From contig JACYLN010000007.1 in assembly GCA_015272515.1 (NCBI GenBank), positions 1-64,000 on the forward strand: a DNA stretch of 64,000 nucleotides, in the 5' to 3' direction. A program made the position numbers and the translations under genes. The notes beneath the pieces are model-generated. The model was not told the DNA's origin, did no database searches, and worked only from the letters and a program-made list of their open reading frames with translations. The stretch comes from Leptolyngbyaceae cyanobacterium C42_A2020_001 (lineage in GTDB: Bacteria > Cyanobacteriota > Cyanobacteriia > Leptolyngbyales > Leptolyngbyaceae). Of the stretch, positions 16,703 through 27,370 are shown in pieces (position 1 is the stretch's first letter; every line of letters starts with the position of its first letter).

Positions 16703-16720
16703 CGCCCAATCCAGAGAAGG
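16703..16720. repeat. 18-base direct repeat, right copy
   Basis: Exact copy of 15847-15864 in a stretch dense in GCGATCGC-like octamers downstream of hicB. Confidence 0.7.
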
Positions 16721-16804
16721 AAGGGGCGATCGCAGTCTAAATTATTCGTGATTCAAACAGAGTTGTTCTAAGGAGACTGACGCATTTCACTGATAGATTG
16801 ATGG

Positions 16805-17338
16805 CTATCTTGAAGAGCTAAGGATGGAATTGAGGGTCAGCCACAGGTAGAGCAACGATACCAGGCTGAGAAGGAATCCGATTGGCAGATAACCGACGTT
16901 TAATAGCGTCAGAGCCGTTGCACCAATTAGAAAAGCACATCCGTAGGCAGCGATCGCGCCTGCTACCCGAATTACAATCTCCATCCATCCAGACTTGGAC
17001 TCAATCCCCAAACCACCCAACAATAGCCCGCCCAATACTGCACCCGCGATCGCCCAACGGGGATCTTTCCCCGTCATCACCCCAGCATAGTAAAAACCAA
17101 CTACGGCTCCAGATGCGGCTCCTGCCAAAATGGTAGCGATCCGGTTGAATGGAGGATGTAAACGCGATCGCACACCCGCCGCAGCCCCTCCCACCCCTAA
17201 ACTGATCGCCAGAGCGATAGCATAGTTCCAGGCTTTATCACTGGGAGTTTGCCCCAAACTGCCAAAAATTAGATGGCTAACAGCATGACCCGCCAGCAAA
17301 AAAGTCGCGATCGCCAGCAAGATTCGTAAAGCTTTCAC
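16805..17338 (-). CDS. Multi-pass membrane protein of unknown function
   Basis: About 178 residues from the GTG at 17338, which has GGAGGG upstream; an ATG at 17380 is an alternative, and the full open frame to 17512 would overlap the divergent gene. About five hydrophobic helices rich in Gly and Ala (ILLAIATFLLAGHAVSHLI, NYAIALAISLGVGGAAAGV, ILAGAASGAVVGFYYAGVM, ...). No motif identifies a function. Confidence 0.6.
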   Translation of the reverse strand: MKALRILLAIATFLLAGHAVSHLIFGSLGQTPSDKAWNYAIALAISLGVGGAAAGVRSRLHPPFNRIATILAGAASGAVVGFYYAGVMTGKDPRWAIAGAVLGGLLLGGLGIESKSGWMEIVIRVAGAIAAYGCAFLIGATALTLLNVGYLPIGFLLSLVSLLYLWLTLNSILSSSR

Positions 17339-17394
17339 CGATCCACCCTCCACCCATACCAATCTCCAATCCTTCCCCATCAATCCTACGCAAC

Positions 17395-18303
17395 ATGAAA
17401 CAGGTTTGGTTGAGTCACAAATCCTTTTGGACACTGGCAGGCATGGGAATTCTGGCAGTTCCGCTGATGATTTTTGGCTGGTTGGTGTTTCAGCGTCCGC
17501 CCCAAACGGCAACCGAAAAACAGTTGTTTCAAGGCATTGATTACCGCCGTGAATATCGATCGCAGCCCCGACCGATCATGCTACACATCGTTTCTATCGA
17601 TTTAGCCGCTCAAGGTGTCAAAGTACTGGCAACTCCGGGTCAAGCTCGCACTCCTGAATGGGAAACCAACGCCCGCACCACTTCTGAGTTTTTGCAAGAA
17701 TTTAAGTTGCAACTGGCGGTCAATGCCAACTTTTTCTACCCGTTTGATGAAAATACTCCGTGGAATTCCTATCCCAATAGTGGCGATCGCGTAGGTGTGG
17801 TAGGACAAGCAATTTCCAACGGGCAGGAATATTCTTCCCCTCAGGAAAGTTGGGCGGTTTTCTGCATCACAGCCAACCAACGTGCCCGTATCTTGGCATC
17901 CGGTCGATGCCCCACTGGAACCACTCAGGCAATTTCGGGAAGTGGCGTAATTGTAGAAAATGGACAGTCCATTCCCGCTAAGCAAGGCGCTGCTGATAGT
18001 GATGGCAATTACTCCCGCACAGCCGTTGCTGTGGATAAAACAGGTCAAAAGCTCTGGCTAATTGCCGTTGACGATAAACAGTGGCTTTACAGCGAAGGCG
18101 TGACCCTGGGAGAACTGGCCGAAACCGCGATCGCGCTGGGAGCAGACGCAGCCTTAAATCTGGATGGCGGCGGCTCAACCACCCTGGTCACCTCAACCCC
18201 CAAAGGGTTTCAAATTCTTAACTCCCCCGTTCATACCAAGATCCCCATGAGAGAACGTCCCGTCGCCAACCACTTAGGCTTCTACGCCCTTCCCACCCCT
18301 TAA
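17395..18303 (+). CDS. Phosphodiester glycosidase (NAGPA domain) family protein
   Basis: 302 residues with an N-terminal membrane anchor (FWTLAGMGILAVPLMIFGWL) and an extracytoplasmic NAGPA-like domain. Typical blocks are AVNANFFYPFDENTPWNSYP, RTAVAVDKTGQKLWLIAVD and the end signature ALNLDGGGSTTLV. Family members hydrolyse phosphodiester-linked sugars or act in exopolysaccharide handling; the substrate here is unknown. The NLDGGGS segment is intact. Confidence 0.85.
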   Translation: MKQVWLSHKSFWTLAGMGILAVPLMIFGWLVFQRPPQTATEKQLFQGIDYRREYRSQPRPIMLHIVSIDLAAQGVKVLATPGQARTPEWETNARTTSEFLQEFKLQLAVNANFFYPFDENTPWNSYPNSGDRVGVVGQAISNGQEYSSPQESWAVFCITANQRARILASGRCPTGTTQAISGSGVIVENGQSIPAKQGAADSDGNYSRTAVAVDKTGQKLWLIAVDDKQWLYSEGVTLGELAETAIALGADAALNLDGGGSTTLVTSTPKGFQILNSPVHTKIPMRERPVANHLGFYALPTP

Positions 18304-18323
18304 CTCCCAGCCCCTCTTACCAG

Positions 18324-18632
18324 TTATCCATTCCGCAAGGAACTGTAATAAAAACTATAGGCATCAAATAAAGCACCAACTAACATACAGGCAAAGGCAA
18401 TAACGATCGCCCCTTCAATCGCCTCTCCATTGCCAAACACCTGAAGAAATTGCAGAATTTGATTGGTAATCACTTGACTCACAGTTCCCAAAATTGGAAG
18501 CTGTGAAGCTAAAGTTAGCACCGTTATGGCAGAACCAATCAATAGCAACGGCGCAACGAAACTTAAAAAGCTCGTCACTATTAGAGAACGCAAAAGCTTC
18601 CTTGAGCGTGTAGACATAGCCTGTACCGTCAT
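18324..18632 (-). CDS. Small membrane protein of unknown function
   Basis: About 102 residues from the ATG at 18632 (or 88 from the ATG at 18617, giving MSTRSRKLLRSL). Two to three hydrophobic segments: LIVTSFLSFVAPLLLIGSAI, and GAIVIAFACMLVGALFDAY near the C-terminus. No recognised domain. It converges on the NAGPA gene and is 204 bases from the mlaE start. Confidence 0.55.
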   Translation of the reverse strand: MTVQAMSTRSRKLLRSLIVTSFLSFVAPLLLIGSAITVLTLASQLPILGTVSQVITNQILQFLQVFGNGEAIEGAIVIAFACMLVGALFDAYSFYYSSLRNG

Positions 18633-18835
18633 AGAACAGCCACTGCACTTCGGTAACATCTTTGCTACCTGTTTACACCTTAAAGAGCGATCGTGCTAAA
18701 TCGCTCAAGTTATCGCAAATCTTAAAATAGCCTTAAGAATCTTGGTGAAGCTGTCTATACCAATTTGGGCTTTCTTATCTCTTACTACTGAACTTCAGCT
18801 ATTCTGGCTAAGGATTAATTCGTCTAGGTTCTTCC

Positions 18836-19633
18836 GTGAGCGACTCATCAACCCTTTCCGGCTTAAACCGATGGATAGAACGATTACTTGCAGCCATTTT
18901 GCTGGGTGGGCAAGTGATGGTACACGTTTTAGCTGGCAAAATTCATCGTCGCAATACTGTAGAGCAGATGGCACTGGCAGGGCCCGCCTCGCTTCTAATT
19001 GCCTTGATTACCGCCGCCTTTGTTGGCATGGTTTTCACCATTCAGGTTGCTAGAGAATTCATCACCTTAGGGGCAGGTAGTGCAGTCGGCGGCGTGTTGG
19101 CTCTGGCTCTGTGTCGCGAGTTGGCACCTGTTTTGACAGCAGTGGTGCTAGCAGGACGGGTTGGCTCGGCGTTTGCAGCAGAACTGGGCACGATGCAAGT
19201 GACAGAGCAAATTGATGCCCTCTATGTGCTGAAAACTGACCCGATCGATTACCTCGTTATTCCCCGTGTCATCGCCTGTTGCCTAATGTTGCCCGTCCTC
19301 ACGGTGCTGTCGCTTCTGACAGGGCTTTTGGGCGGCTTGCTCATTGCCACCAATTTGTACGGCATTTCTCAGTCTGTTTTTCTTGATTCAGTCCAAAATT
19401 TTCTGGGTTTGTGGGATTTGTTCAGTGCTCCGATCAAAGGCTTCTTTTTCGGAGCCTTGATTGCAGTGATTGGTTCAAGTTGGGGATTAACTACAACAGG
19501 TGGAGCCAAAGGCGTGGGACAATCTACCACAACCGCTGTGGTCACTTCGTTGCTAGCAATCTTCATCAGCAATTTCTTCCTGTCGTGGTTGATGTTTCAG
19601 GGTACGGGAAGCGCGGTATTACCAGGAGGATAG
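18836..19633 (+). CDS. MlaE-type ABC permease
   Basis: 265-residue permease of the MlaE family, which moves phospholipid or related lipids between envelope membranes; plant TGD1 is the plastid counterpart. Typical helices and blocks: VEQMALAGPASLLIALITAAFVGMVF, ELAPVLTAVVLAGRVGSAFAAELGTMQVTEQIDAL and GLTTTGGAKGVGQSTTTAVV. The start is a GTG at 18836. The ATPase and substrate-binding (MCE) partners are not in the window. Confidence 0.9.
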   Translation: MSDSSTLSGLNRWIERLLAAILLGGQVMVHVLAGKIHRRNTVEQMALAGPASLLIALITAAFVGMVFTIQVAREFITLGAGSAVGGVLALALCRELAPVLTAVVLAGRVGSAFAAELGTMQVTEQIDALYVLKTDPIDYLVIPRVIACCLMLPVLTVLSLLTGLLGGLLIATNLYGISQSVFLDSVQNFLGLWDLFSAPIKGFFFGALIAVIGSSWGLTTTGGAKGVGQSTTTAVVTSLLAIFISNFFLSWLMFQGTGSAVLPGG

Positions 19634-19706
19634 ATCTGCCTTCCACCGTTCCACCCTTAGAATAGAGGGGTAAACCACTGCTCATGTTGAGTTGAACTAG
19701 ATCCTC

Positions 19707-20096
19707 GTGACTACTGTTATTCCATCGTCTCAACCATTGTCTGTTGTGGAGCTAACGCCTAGCTACTGGCTACCTCTGGGGTTTGTTGTAGCTGCGTTGC
19801 CGCTATTTTTTGTGCAAGTATGGGTTAGTTTAGCGATCGCGCTGTTTGGAGCGTTTCTGCTATTGCAAGCAGTTACAATTCGGCTTCGCTTCACAGAATC
19901 TGCTCTGGATGTTTACCGTGGAGACGCGTTGATTCGCCGCTTTCCTTACAGTGAGTGGCAAAACTGGCGAATTTTTTGGCAACCGTTACCAATTCTTTTC
20001 TACTTTAAGGAAGTCAAAAGTATTCATTTTCTGCCAATTCTGTTTGATGCCAAAACTCTTCAGAATTGTTTAGAAACCCGCTGCCCACGCCGCTAA
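19707..20096 (+). CDS. DUF3119 family protein
   Basis: 129 residues, cyanobacteria-restricted family. Two N-terminal helices (YWLPLGFVVAALPLFFVQVWV and SLAIALFGAFLLLQAV), then a PH-like soluble part (LRFTESALDVYRGDALIRRFPYSEWQNWRIFW). GTG start. It sits between MlaE and DUF3086, an order that I associate with cyanobacterial envelope-lipid neighbourhoods. Function unknown. Confidence 0.75.
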   Translation: MTTVIPSSQPLSVVELTPSYWLPLGFVVAALPLFFVQVWVSLAIALFGAFLLLQAVTIRLRFTESALDVYRGDALIRRFPYSEWQNWRIFWQPLPILFYFKEVKSIHFLPILFDAKTLQNCLETRCPRR

Positions 20097-20100
20097 GGAC

Positions 20101-20187
20101 AATGAATCATTCAAAATGTAAAATTAAAAGTGGCAAAGCTTGACGGGAAGCCATTTTGAACTTTTAATTTTTGATTTTTAATTCGTT
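20101..20187. repeat. TTCAAAATG-type AT-rich hairpin, copy 2
   Basis: AAATTAAAAGTGGC and GCCATTTTGAACTTTTAATT face each other around AAAGCTTGACGGGAA. The sequence is very similar to the copy at 27371. Confidence 0.6.
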
Positions 20188-20254
20188 CTCATTCCAAACC
20201 ATCCCCTCTCATTGCTCGTAATTTCTAATAACTAAGTTCGATCACGCTGCTTGA

Positions 20255-21349
20255 ATGAATACTGAATATTCACCCATTGTTGAGACAACCGCGAATCAAA
20301 TTTCCACCGTGAGTAACTCTTCTCCCCTCCCTCAAGATGCAGACCCTGTACAAAACGATGTAGAAGCGCTGCATCGGCAGGTTCAGGCATTGAAGCAAGA
20401 GATTAACGATTTGCAAGTTGCCAAAGCCCAACTCCAATCCCAGATTTTAGACGCTCAAGCCACAATGGGTCAGGTTGTGCAAGAAGGGTTAAAGGAGTTA
20501 GAGAAGCGGAAACGGGACTTGCAAATTAGCGTTGAGCAGCTTGAGCGGCGGCAAGAACGGGTTCGAGAAGAAATGCGGACGACCTTTGCTGGGGTTTCTC
20601 AAGATCTCGCGATTCGGGTGCAGAGCTTCAAAGAGTATCTGGTTGGAAGCTTGCAGGATTTGGCAATGGCGGCGGATCAGCTAGAGTTGCCTCAGCCTGT
20701 TCAAGAACCTGAAAAACCGATCGCGATCGCCCCCGATGGATTATCCGAAGAACCAGCTACTTTTAAGTTTGGCGATCAAGCGTTTCAAGACCAAACCAAG
20801 AAAATTCGCAGTTTGTTAGATCAGTACCGCAACCGTCCAGACTATTACGGGCCACCCTGGCAACTGCGTCGCACCTTTGAACCCATCCATGCAGAGCGAG
20901 TATCCAACTGGTTCTTCACGCAGGGTGGGCGTGGAGCAGTTCGCTCAATGGGTAGCCGACTACAAAATATCTTGATTTCATCGGCGGCAGTCTCAATTCT
21001 GCGATCGCTGTATGGGGATCAACTGGTCACCCTCGTCCTTGCCGATTCACCAGAACGCCTCGGAGAATGGCGCAGAGGTCTACAAGATTGCCTCGGCATC
21101 ACTCGCGCAGACTTTGGAGTGGATCGGGGTGCGGCCCTGTTTGAAGATCCAGTTATCCTGACGCAAAAAGCCGAACGCCTGCAAAAAGACGGCTATACGC
21201 CTTTTATCATCATTGATGAGACAGAATCGCAAATTGACCTGGCAATTCTTCAGTTCCCCTTATGGCTCGCCTTTGCTGCCAGTCCTCAACCTTCAAGTTA
21301 TACCCGCGACAGTTATACCCGTGATAGCTATACCCGCGACTGGATTTAA
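20255..21349 (+). CDS. DUF3086 family protein with C-terminal SYTRD repeats
   Basis: 364 residues. Residues 30-110 form a heptad-like coiled coil (VEALHRQVQALKQEINDL..., KELEKRKRDLQISVEQLERR). The globular DUF3086 domain runs from about 170 to 345 (FKFGDQAFQDQTKKIRSLLDQYRNRPDYYGPPWQLRR..., GDQLVTLVLADSPERLGEW). The last 18 residues contain SYTRD three times, encoded by a tandem 15-base DNA repeat. The family is confined to cyanobacteria and has no known activity. Confidence 0.8.
   Translation: MNTEYSPIVETTANQISTVSNSSPLPQDADPVQNDVEALHRQVQALKQEINDLQVAKAQLQSQILDAQATMGQVVQEGLKELEKRKRDLQISVEQLERRQERVREEMRTTFAGVSQDLAIRVQSFKEYLVGSLQDLAMAADQLELPQPVQEPEKPIAIAPDGLSEEPATFKFGDQAFQDQTKKIRSLLDQYRNRPDYYGPPWQLRRTFEPIHAERVSNWFFTQGGRGAVRSMGSRLQNILISSAAVSILRSLYGDQLVTLVLADSPERLGEWRRGLQDCLGITRADFGVDRGAALFEDPVILTQKAERLQKDGYTPFIIIDETESQIDLAILQFPLWLAFAASPQPSSYTRDSYTRDSYTRDWI
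21296..21340 (+). repeat. 15-base tandem repeat, three units
   Basis: AGTTATACCCGCGAC at 21296-21310, with one or two changes at 21311-21325 and 21326-21340. Each unit encodes SYTRD at the extreme end of the DUF3086 protein, so copy-number change would keep frame. Confidence 0.9.
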
Positions 21350-21527
21350 ACACTCGTGGCAATTTGCCCATTTATTCCATGCTTTAAGCATTGAGCAACG
21401 AGATGGACGTGGTTAAATTTCCAGCTTCTCGAATTCTTCGCATGAATCGGCTACCATCCGCTGGATAATGGCTAGAGAGTTTCATAATTCAACTATTCTG
21501 TCTTCAACCCTTTGCTCCTGAGTTGTT

Positions 21528-22211
21528 ATGTCTCTTTGGCTATCCCTCAACGGACTCTTGCTGCTGATTGCCTACCTCTTAGGTTCTCTTCCATGTGGCT
21601 ATTGGGCAGGCTGGCTGCTTAAAGGTATTGATATTCGTGAACATGGTTCTGGTTCTACAGGAGCCACTAATGTTTTGCGAACAGTGGGTACCGTTCCCGC
21701 GCTCGTCGTCTTAGCAATTGATATCCTGAAGGGAGTTGCCGCAATCTCTCTGGTTTATGCCACCTATTCCAGCGAATTCATTAAGCCTTACATTCCATCT
21801 TCGGTAGAACTGGGCAATTGGTTGCCCTGGCTTGTGACCCTAGCCGGAGCACTAGCACTCTTGGGTCACAGCAAATCTGTCTTTCTCAACTTTACAGGTG
21901 GAAAATCGGTAGCAACTAGTTTAGGCGTGTTACTCGCCATGAATTGGGGTGTGGGGGTAGGAGCATTTGGGGTATTTTTGCTAGTGCTGGCGATTACCCG
22001 AATTGTGTCCGTTAGCTCTATCAGTGGTGCGATCGCGGTTTCTGGTCTTATGTTTGCCACCAGTCAGCCACTACCCTACCTCTTGTTTGGGATTGCCGGA
22101 GGAATTTATGTCATCCTGCGGCACCGCTCCAATATTCAACGGTTGATGGCAGGCACCGAACCTCGGCTGGGTGAAACGCTGCCCGAATCTACCACTTCCT
22201 CCCAATCTTGA
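21528..22211 (+). CDS. plsY: Glycerol-3-phosphate acyltransferase PlsY
   Basis: Integral membrane enzyme that moves an acyl group from acyl-phosphate to glycerol-3-phosphate, the first step of phospholipid synthesis. Family motifs are present: LLGSLPCGYWAGWLLKGIDIREHGSGSTGATNVLR, then LGHSKSVFLNFTGGKSVATSLGVLLA and LRHRSNIQRLMAGTE. 227 residues is slightly longer than most because of the EPRLGETLPES tail. Five or more helices. Confidence 0.95.
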   Translation: MSLWLSLNGLLLLIAYLLGSLPCGYWAGWLLKGIDIREHGSGSTGATNVLRTVGTVPALVVLAIDILKGVAAISLVYATYSSEFIKPYIPSSVELGNWLPWLVTLAGALALLGHSKSVFLNFTGGKSVATSLGVLLAMNWGVGVGAFGVFLLVLAITRIVSVSSISGAIAVSGLMFATSQPLPYLLFGIAGGIYVILRHRSNIQRLMAGTEPRLGETLPESTTSSQS

Positions 22212-22341
22212 AATCAACCTTGTCCAGGTTCAAATCTGTAGTTTTTCCTGAGGGAAACCTCCAGTTTTTGAGTTGGATGCAGTTAACCTCAGCAGCAACA
22301 AAAACTTTTAGCAAAAAACTTTAAAACTCAAGGCTTTTCTA

Positions 22342-22665
22342 ATGGGACTTAAAATCGTTGAGGACTTTGATGGCAATTTCACGCTCGATCCGGCTGCAAA
22401 GCTTGAACTATTCAAGTTTTTAAGCAATGACAGTTTCCTTGAGCAGGTTGCTCAAAATGCTGAGTGTTCCCAGGTTGAATTTACGGAACTTCTATTTCAA
22501 CCAGTTCCCTACAGCCCAACAACCCCAAAGGGAATGCCAGCCAAGTTTGAGAAATACTACACCTCATCGGATCACGTGATTATTAACGTGCCGCCCAACT
22601 TTATGTTCAAAGCAAAAATCTTTCAGCCCAGTCGCCTGTGTGCGGTTTATCGTAAGGTGAGTTAG
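22342..22665 (+). CDS. Conserved-looking hypothetical protein
   Basis: 107 residues, soluble, no signal peptide. Starts MGLKIVEDFDGNFTLDPAAKL; contains YYTSSDHVIINVPPNFMFKAKIF. No family recognised. It is 3 bases upstream of the GIY-YIG gene, so the two are almost certainly one operon and may act together. Confidence 0.65.
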   Translation: MGLKIVEDFDGNFTLDPAAKLELFKFLSNDSFLEQVAQNAECSQVEFTELLFQPVPYSPTTPKGMPAKFEKYYTSSDHVIINVPPNFMFKAKIFQPSRLCAVYRKVS

Positions 22666-22668
22666 CCC

Positions 22669-23214
22669 ATGTCTTCGCCGCCAATGGATGCGCCAACCCT
22701 CGCCAGTTTAGAGCTTGTTCCCTACATCAGCGATCGCGGTCTGCTGCCACAACAGTTCCAAAGCAAGGTCGGAGTGTACGCCATTTTTGATGAAGCAACG
22801 ATATTGCAATACATTGGGTACTCTCGCGATGTTTACCAGAGCCTCAAACAGCATCTTGTACGGCAACCCACCCGCTGTTATTGGCTCAAGGTGCAGACCG
22901 TTGAACACCCCAATCGCACTATATTAGACACCATTCGGAGTGCATGGATTGCGGAAAATGGCACCCTGCCACCGGGCAACCAGCCAAACGAAACTAGCTG
23001 GACTGAAGCCATTAATGTGAAACAGCAAATGACCCCAGAAGAACAAGAGCACTATAGCTTAGCAGTTGACGAGATAACTCAAATTAAAGTGCTAAAACAA
23101 GTCGCTCGACGGCTTGAAGCGGAAGTACTAGCAATTTTGCAGAATCGTGGTGTACAAGAAGATCTGCGCTTCAATCCCAAAATGAAAGAAGCAGGGTTAC
23201 TCGATTTAAAGTAA
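22669..23214 (+). CDS. GIY-YIG nuclease family protein
   Basis: 181 residues. The GIY-YIG signature appears as GVYAIFDEATILQYIGYSRDVYQSLKQH (residues about 34-61): GVY replaces GIY, YIG is intact and the motif-B arginine is present. The C-terminal half is a helical region without known match (QEHYSLAVDEITQIKVLKQVARRLEAEVLAIL). It could be a nuclease or a non-catalytic domain protein. Cotranscribed with 22342. Confidence 0.75.
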   Translation: MSSPPMDAPTLASLELVPYISDRGLLPQQFQSKVGVYAIFDEATILQYIGYSRDVYQSLKQHLVRQPTRCYWLKVQTVEHPNRTILDTIRSAWIAENGTLPPGNQPNETSWTEAINVKQQMTPEEQEHYSLAVDEITQIKVLKQVARRLEAEVLAILQNRGVQEDLRFNPKMKEAGLLDLK

Positions 23215-23340
23215 TTAACGATTACTTAAACGTTTCATAACAAGAACTCAAGATTTGTATTGAATCAGGTAGAGGGATACGTCCCATTTTTTATACTGAG
23301 CCTGTTCCTATCGTTTGTACTAAAAACGAGGAGGCTTGAC

Positions 23341-23541
23341 ATGGTTCATACCTACGAAGTGTTTGTAGACATCCGGGAGTTTATTGGACAATCGAATAAT
23401 CCTTACCAAAGTGGAACCGCACGCTACGAGATCGATGCCGAATCGACAGGGCAAGCTGATGACATCGCCTGCACTCAAGCTAGAAAGGATTATCCCAAAG
23501 GCATTGAGTATGATCCTAGAGTTACAAAGTTATTGAAATAA
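23341..23541 (+). CDS. Small conserved hypothetical protein
   Basis: 66 residues from the ATG at 23341 preceded by GAGGAGG; the longer frame from 23260 adds a hydrophobic stretch without RBS support. VHTYEVFVDIREFIGQSNNPYQSGTARYEIDAESTGQAD is predicted as mixed alpha/beta. No known domain. A clear terminator follows at 23560. Confidence 0.6.
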   Translation: MVHTYEVFVDIREFIGQSNNPYQSGTARYEIDAESTGQADDIACTQARKDYPKGIEYDPRVTKLLK

Positions 23542-23559
23542 AGCTGCTCAAACAATAAA

Positions 23560-23598
23560 ATGCCCCTGCTTAGAGCTTCACAGTAGGGGCATTTTTTG
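23560..23598. terminator. Intrinsic terminator, bidirectional
   Basis: ATGCCCCT (23560-23567) pairs with AGGGGCAT (23585-23592), followed by a T-run on the plus strand and an A-run before it. It can end both the small gene at 23341 and the convergent gene at 23625. Confidence 0.85.
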
Positions 23599-23624
23599 TA
23601 CGCTATTGAATCACCCAAAAGAAG

Positions 23625-24251
23625 CTAGTCGAGGTAGCCCATCAAAACAGCAGGTTCAGGATCAACCGTTTCGTTCGATGCGATCGGTCGATTGCCAGGA
23701 AGCACCGAAGCTGCTAACAAGCCAGGGTCACTTGCCATAATTGGGCGATTGCCAGGAAGAAGCATCCCTTCAACCATCTTGAATTCGCTATCAAAAATGG
23801 GGCGATCGCCAGGCAGCATTTCACGCACAGTCAAACGACTTGCTTCAATGGGGCGACCATTCAAAAATGAACCAGCAAGAACAAGATGGCTGGCAGCGAT
23901 CGGACGCACGCCCGCCACAGATATGGTTTCAGCAACCTCAATATCACTTGGCATAACAGGACGATTCCACACCATTAAACTAGGTTGACTTAACTCGAGC
24001 GTAGCCTGCTTTTGCGTTTCATCCACTTGAGCAGGACGGGTAGTAATTTGCACAACGTTATCGGTACTCATAGCGTCTTCACCAATCACTTCTTCACTAT
24101 TTGCCATAGCATCATCCGTCGCAACCTCTTGCACTGAGCCATTTGGCAAAGCCTCTGAAGCTTCAACTTTAGTAGCGCGGGAAGTACGAGACCTCGAACC
24201 AGTTGTCTTACTTGCGCGACCATTCGACTTAGCTGTGCTGTCAGCAGTCAT
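23625..24251 (-). CDS. RPI-repeat protein of unknown function
   Basis: 208 residues. The N-terminal 30 are basic and Ser/Thr/Arg-rich. Residues 40-90 are acidic. From residue 95 a 17-19-residue repeat with a central RPI/RPV occurs six times (RP at 97, 116, 133, 150, 169, 188), often as LPGNRPI followed by A/S. Proline and glycine at fixed spacing suggest a regular turn-strand structure or a linear binding motif. No enzymatic domain, signal peptide or membrane segment is seen. The architecture suggests a scaffold or binding protein, but the function is unknown. Confidence 0.65.
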   Translation of the reverse strand: MTADSTAKSNGRASKTTGSRSRTSRATKVEASEALPNGSVQEVATDDAMANSEEVIGEDAMSTDNVVQITTRPAQVDETQKQATLELSQPSLMVWNRPVMPSDIEVAETISVAGVRPIAASHLVLAGSFLNGRPIEASRLTVREMLPGDRPIFDSEFKMVEGMLLPGNRPIMASDPGLLAASVLPGNRPIASNETVDPEPAVLMGYLD

Positions 24252-24497
24252 GACGGATAACCCCTAAAGAGCATTTCGTTAACAAATCCAAAAGTGAATC
24301 GGCTAGCTTATTCAAAAAGCTTAGAATTCACTTGCTAATCTTAAGCAAACATTATAAGCGGAAACCAATTGTAACCCTTCAAGTAGACCAAACAGCAAAA
24401 CTTCTCATCTTGATTCGATTTGCTAATCACCTGATTGAAGCTGCCGTACAGAAAGGGAAACAGTCTAAAACCATCTCCCTTCTGCCAAAACATTAGA

Positions 24498-25502
24498 TTA
24501 AACGCTGGCAGCCACCTTTGCACCTTGAGCTGTCAACCGTTCGTAGGTTGCCCGCATCTTCAACCCAGTCAACACCTGAAACAGCCCCGTGCCATTGTTA
24601 GAACCAGGATAATCACGGTGCTGCAACAACAGCTCTGTCAACTCACCGTTGTACTTAGTCGAGAGGTTACTTAGGTGATGTTCGATATAAATGACCTCTT
24701 CCAACTTGTCAAACTGACCATCAACTTCTAGTACAGAGACATTGTGCCCGTAGTAAGTATCTGGTCCGTAGTGCATCCGAATGCCAGGGTAGGAGCAAGT
24801 CAACTTCCGTCCACAAGGAATCCAGTCAATGGTCGATCCCTCATCAAACAGATAAGCAGGCTCAAATCCTTCCACGCCATCGCGCTGGATCATCTGCACG
24901 CGCAAAACCTTCCGCTCAGTATCATTCTTGATTAATTGGGTTGGTAACACCTGAATGACAACATCGGCAAATTCTTTTTGCGGGTCGATATAAGCGGCGA
25001 AGTCAGGACGGCGAGAGTTAATTGCAGCCAGTACATCTTCATAAGTGTGACCACGTTCTGCCATGTCCCGCTGGATCTTCCAGGCAATTTTGACTTCGTC
25101 ACTGATATCCAGATAAACGCTGAAATCGAGCAGTGCCCGAACCCGCTCATCGTATAAAGGGTGCAATCCTTCGATAACAACAATATGGTTCGGCTCCACC
25201 AACTCAGGAGGATCGATCATGCCTGTCTCATGGTTGTAAATCGGCTTGTTGATCGTCTCCCCACTCTTCAAGGCTTTAATCTGCTCATACATCAAATCAA
25301 AGTTGTTGGCTTTAGGATTTAACGCCGTCACACCAACTTCTTTACGCTGCTTGCGATCGAGACTATGGTAGTCATCCAGACAAATCACTGTGATGAATTC
25401 TTTTCCAAATAAATCTTCTAATCGGCGCAGAAAGGTAGATTTGCCGCATCCGGAGTCCCCGGCAACGCCAATTAGAACCACGCGGTCTGGCTTGTTGGTC
25501 AT
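24498..25502 (-). CDS. prk: Phosphoribulokinase
   Basis: Calvin-cycle enzyme that converts ribulose-5-phosphate and ATP to ribulose-1,5-bisphosphate. P-loop GDSGCGKST at residues 15-23 and the DDYH catalytic segment at 43-46. The thioredoxin-regulated pair C19 and C41 and the C-terminal pair C230 and C236 (PCGRKLTC) are all present. 334 residues, normal for cyanobacteria. CP12, which binds Prk, is encoded at 42257. The gene is divergent from petH across 512 bases. Confidence 0.98.
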   Translation of the reverse strand: MTNKPDRVVLIGVAGDSGCGKSTFLRRLEDLFGKEFITVICLDDYHSLDRKQRKEVGVTALNPKANNFDLMYEQIKALKSGETINKPIYNHETGMIDPPELVEPNHIVVIEGLHPLYDERVRALLDFSVYLDISDEVKIAWKIQRDMAERGHTYEDVLAAINSRRPDFAAYIDPQKEFADVVIQVLPTQLIKNDTERKVLRVQMIQRDGVEGFEPAYLFDEGSTIDWIPCGRKLTCSYPGIRMHYGPDTYYGHNVSVLEVDGQFDKLEEVIYIEHHLSNLSTKYNGELTELLLQHRDYPGSNNGTGLFQVLTGLKMRATYERLTAQGAKVAASV

Positions 25503-27259
<1,757 letters not shown>

Positions 27260-27289
27260 ACTCGTTTTCTTACGACGATCCTTGCTTGA

Positions 27290-27318
27290 GAGACGTGGAA
27301 TACCACGTCTCTTTTTTA
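27290..27318 (+). terminator. Intrinsic terminator of petH
   Basis: GAGACGTGG (27290-27298), loop AATA, CCACGTCTC (27303-27311), then six Ts. Perfect 9-base stem 30 bases after the stop codon. Confidence 0.95.
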
Positions 27319-27370
27319 CAGTGTTTGATAGGTTTGCCGCACCAAGTGGGTTGCTTTAGCGAGGCTAAGA

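Noticed and set aside
23275-23310. GGGATACGTCCC followed by a T-run as terminator
   Set aside because: The stem has only four pairs, and the GIY-YIG gene ends 60 bases earlier; it is too weak to call.
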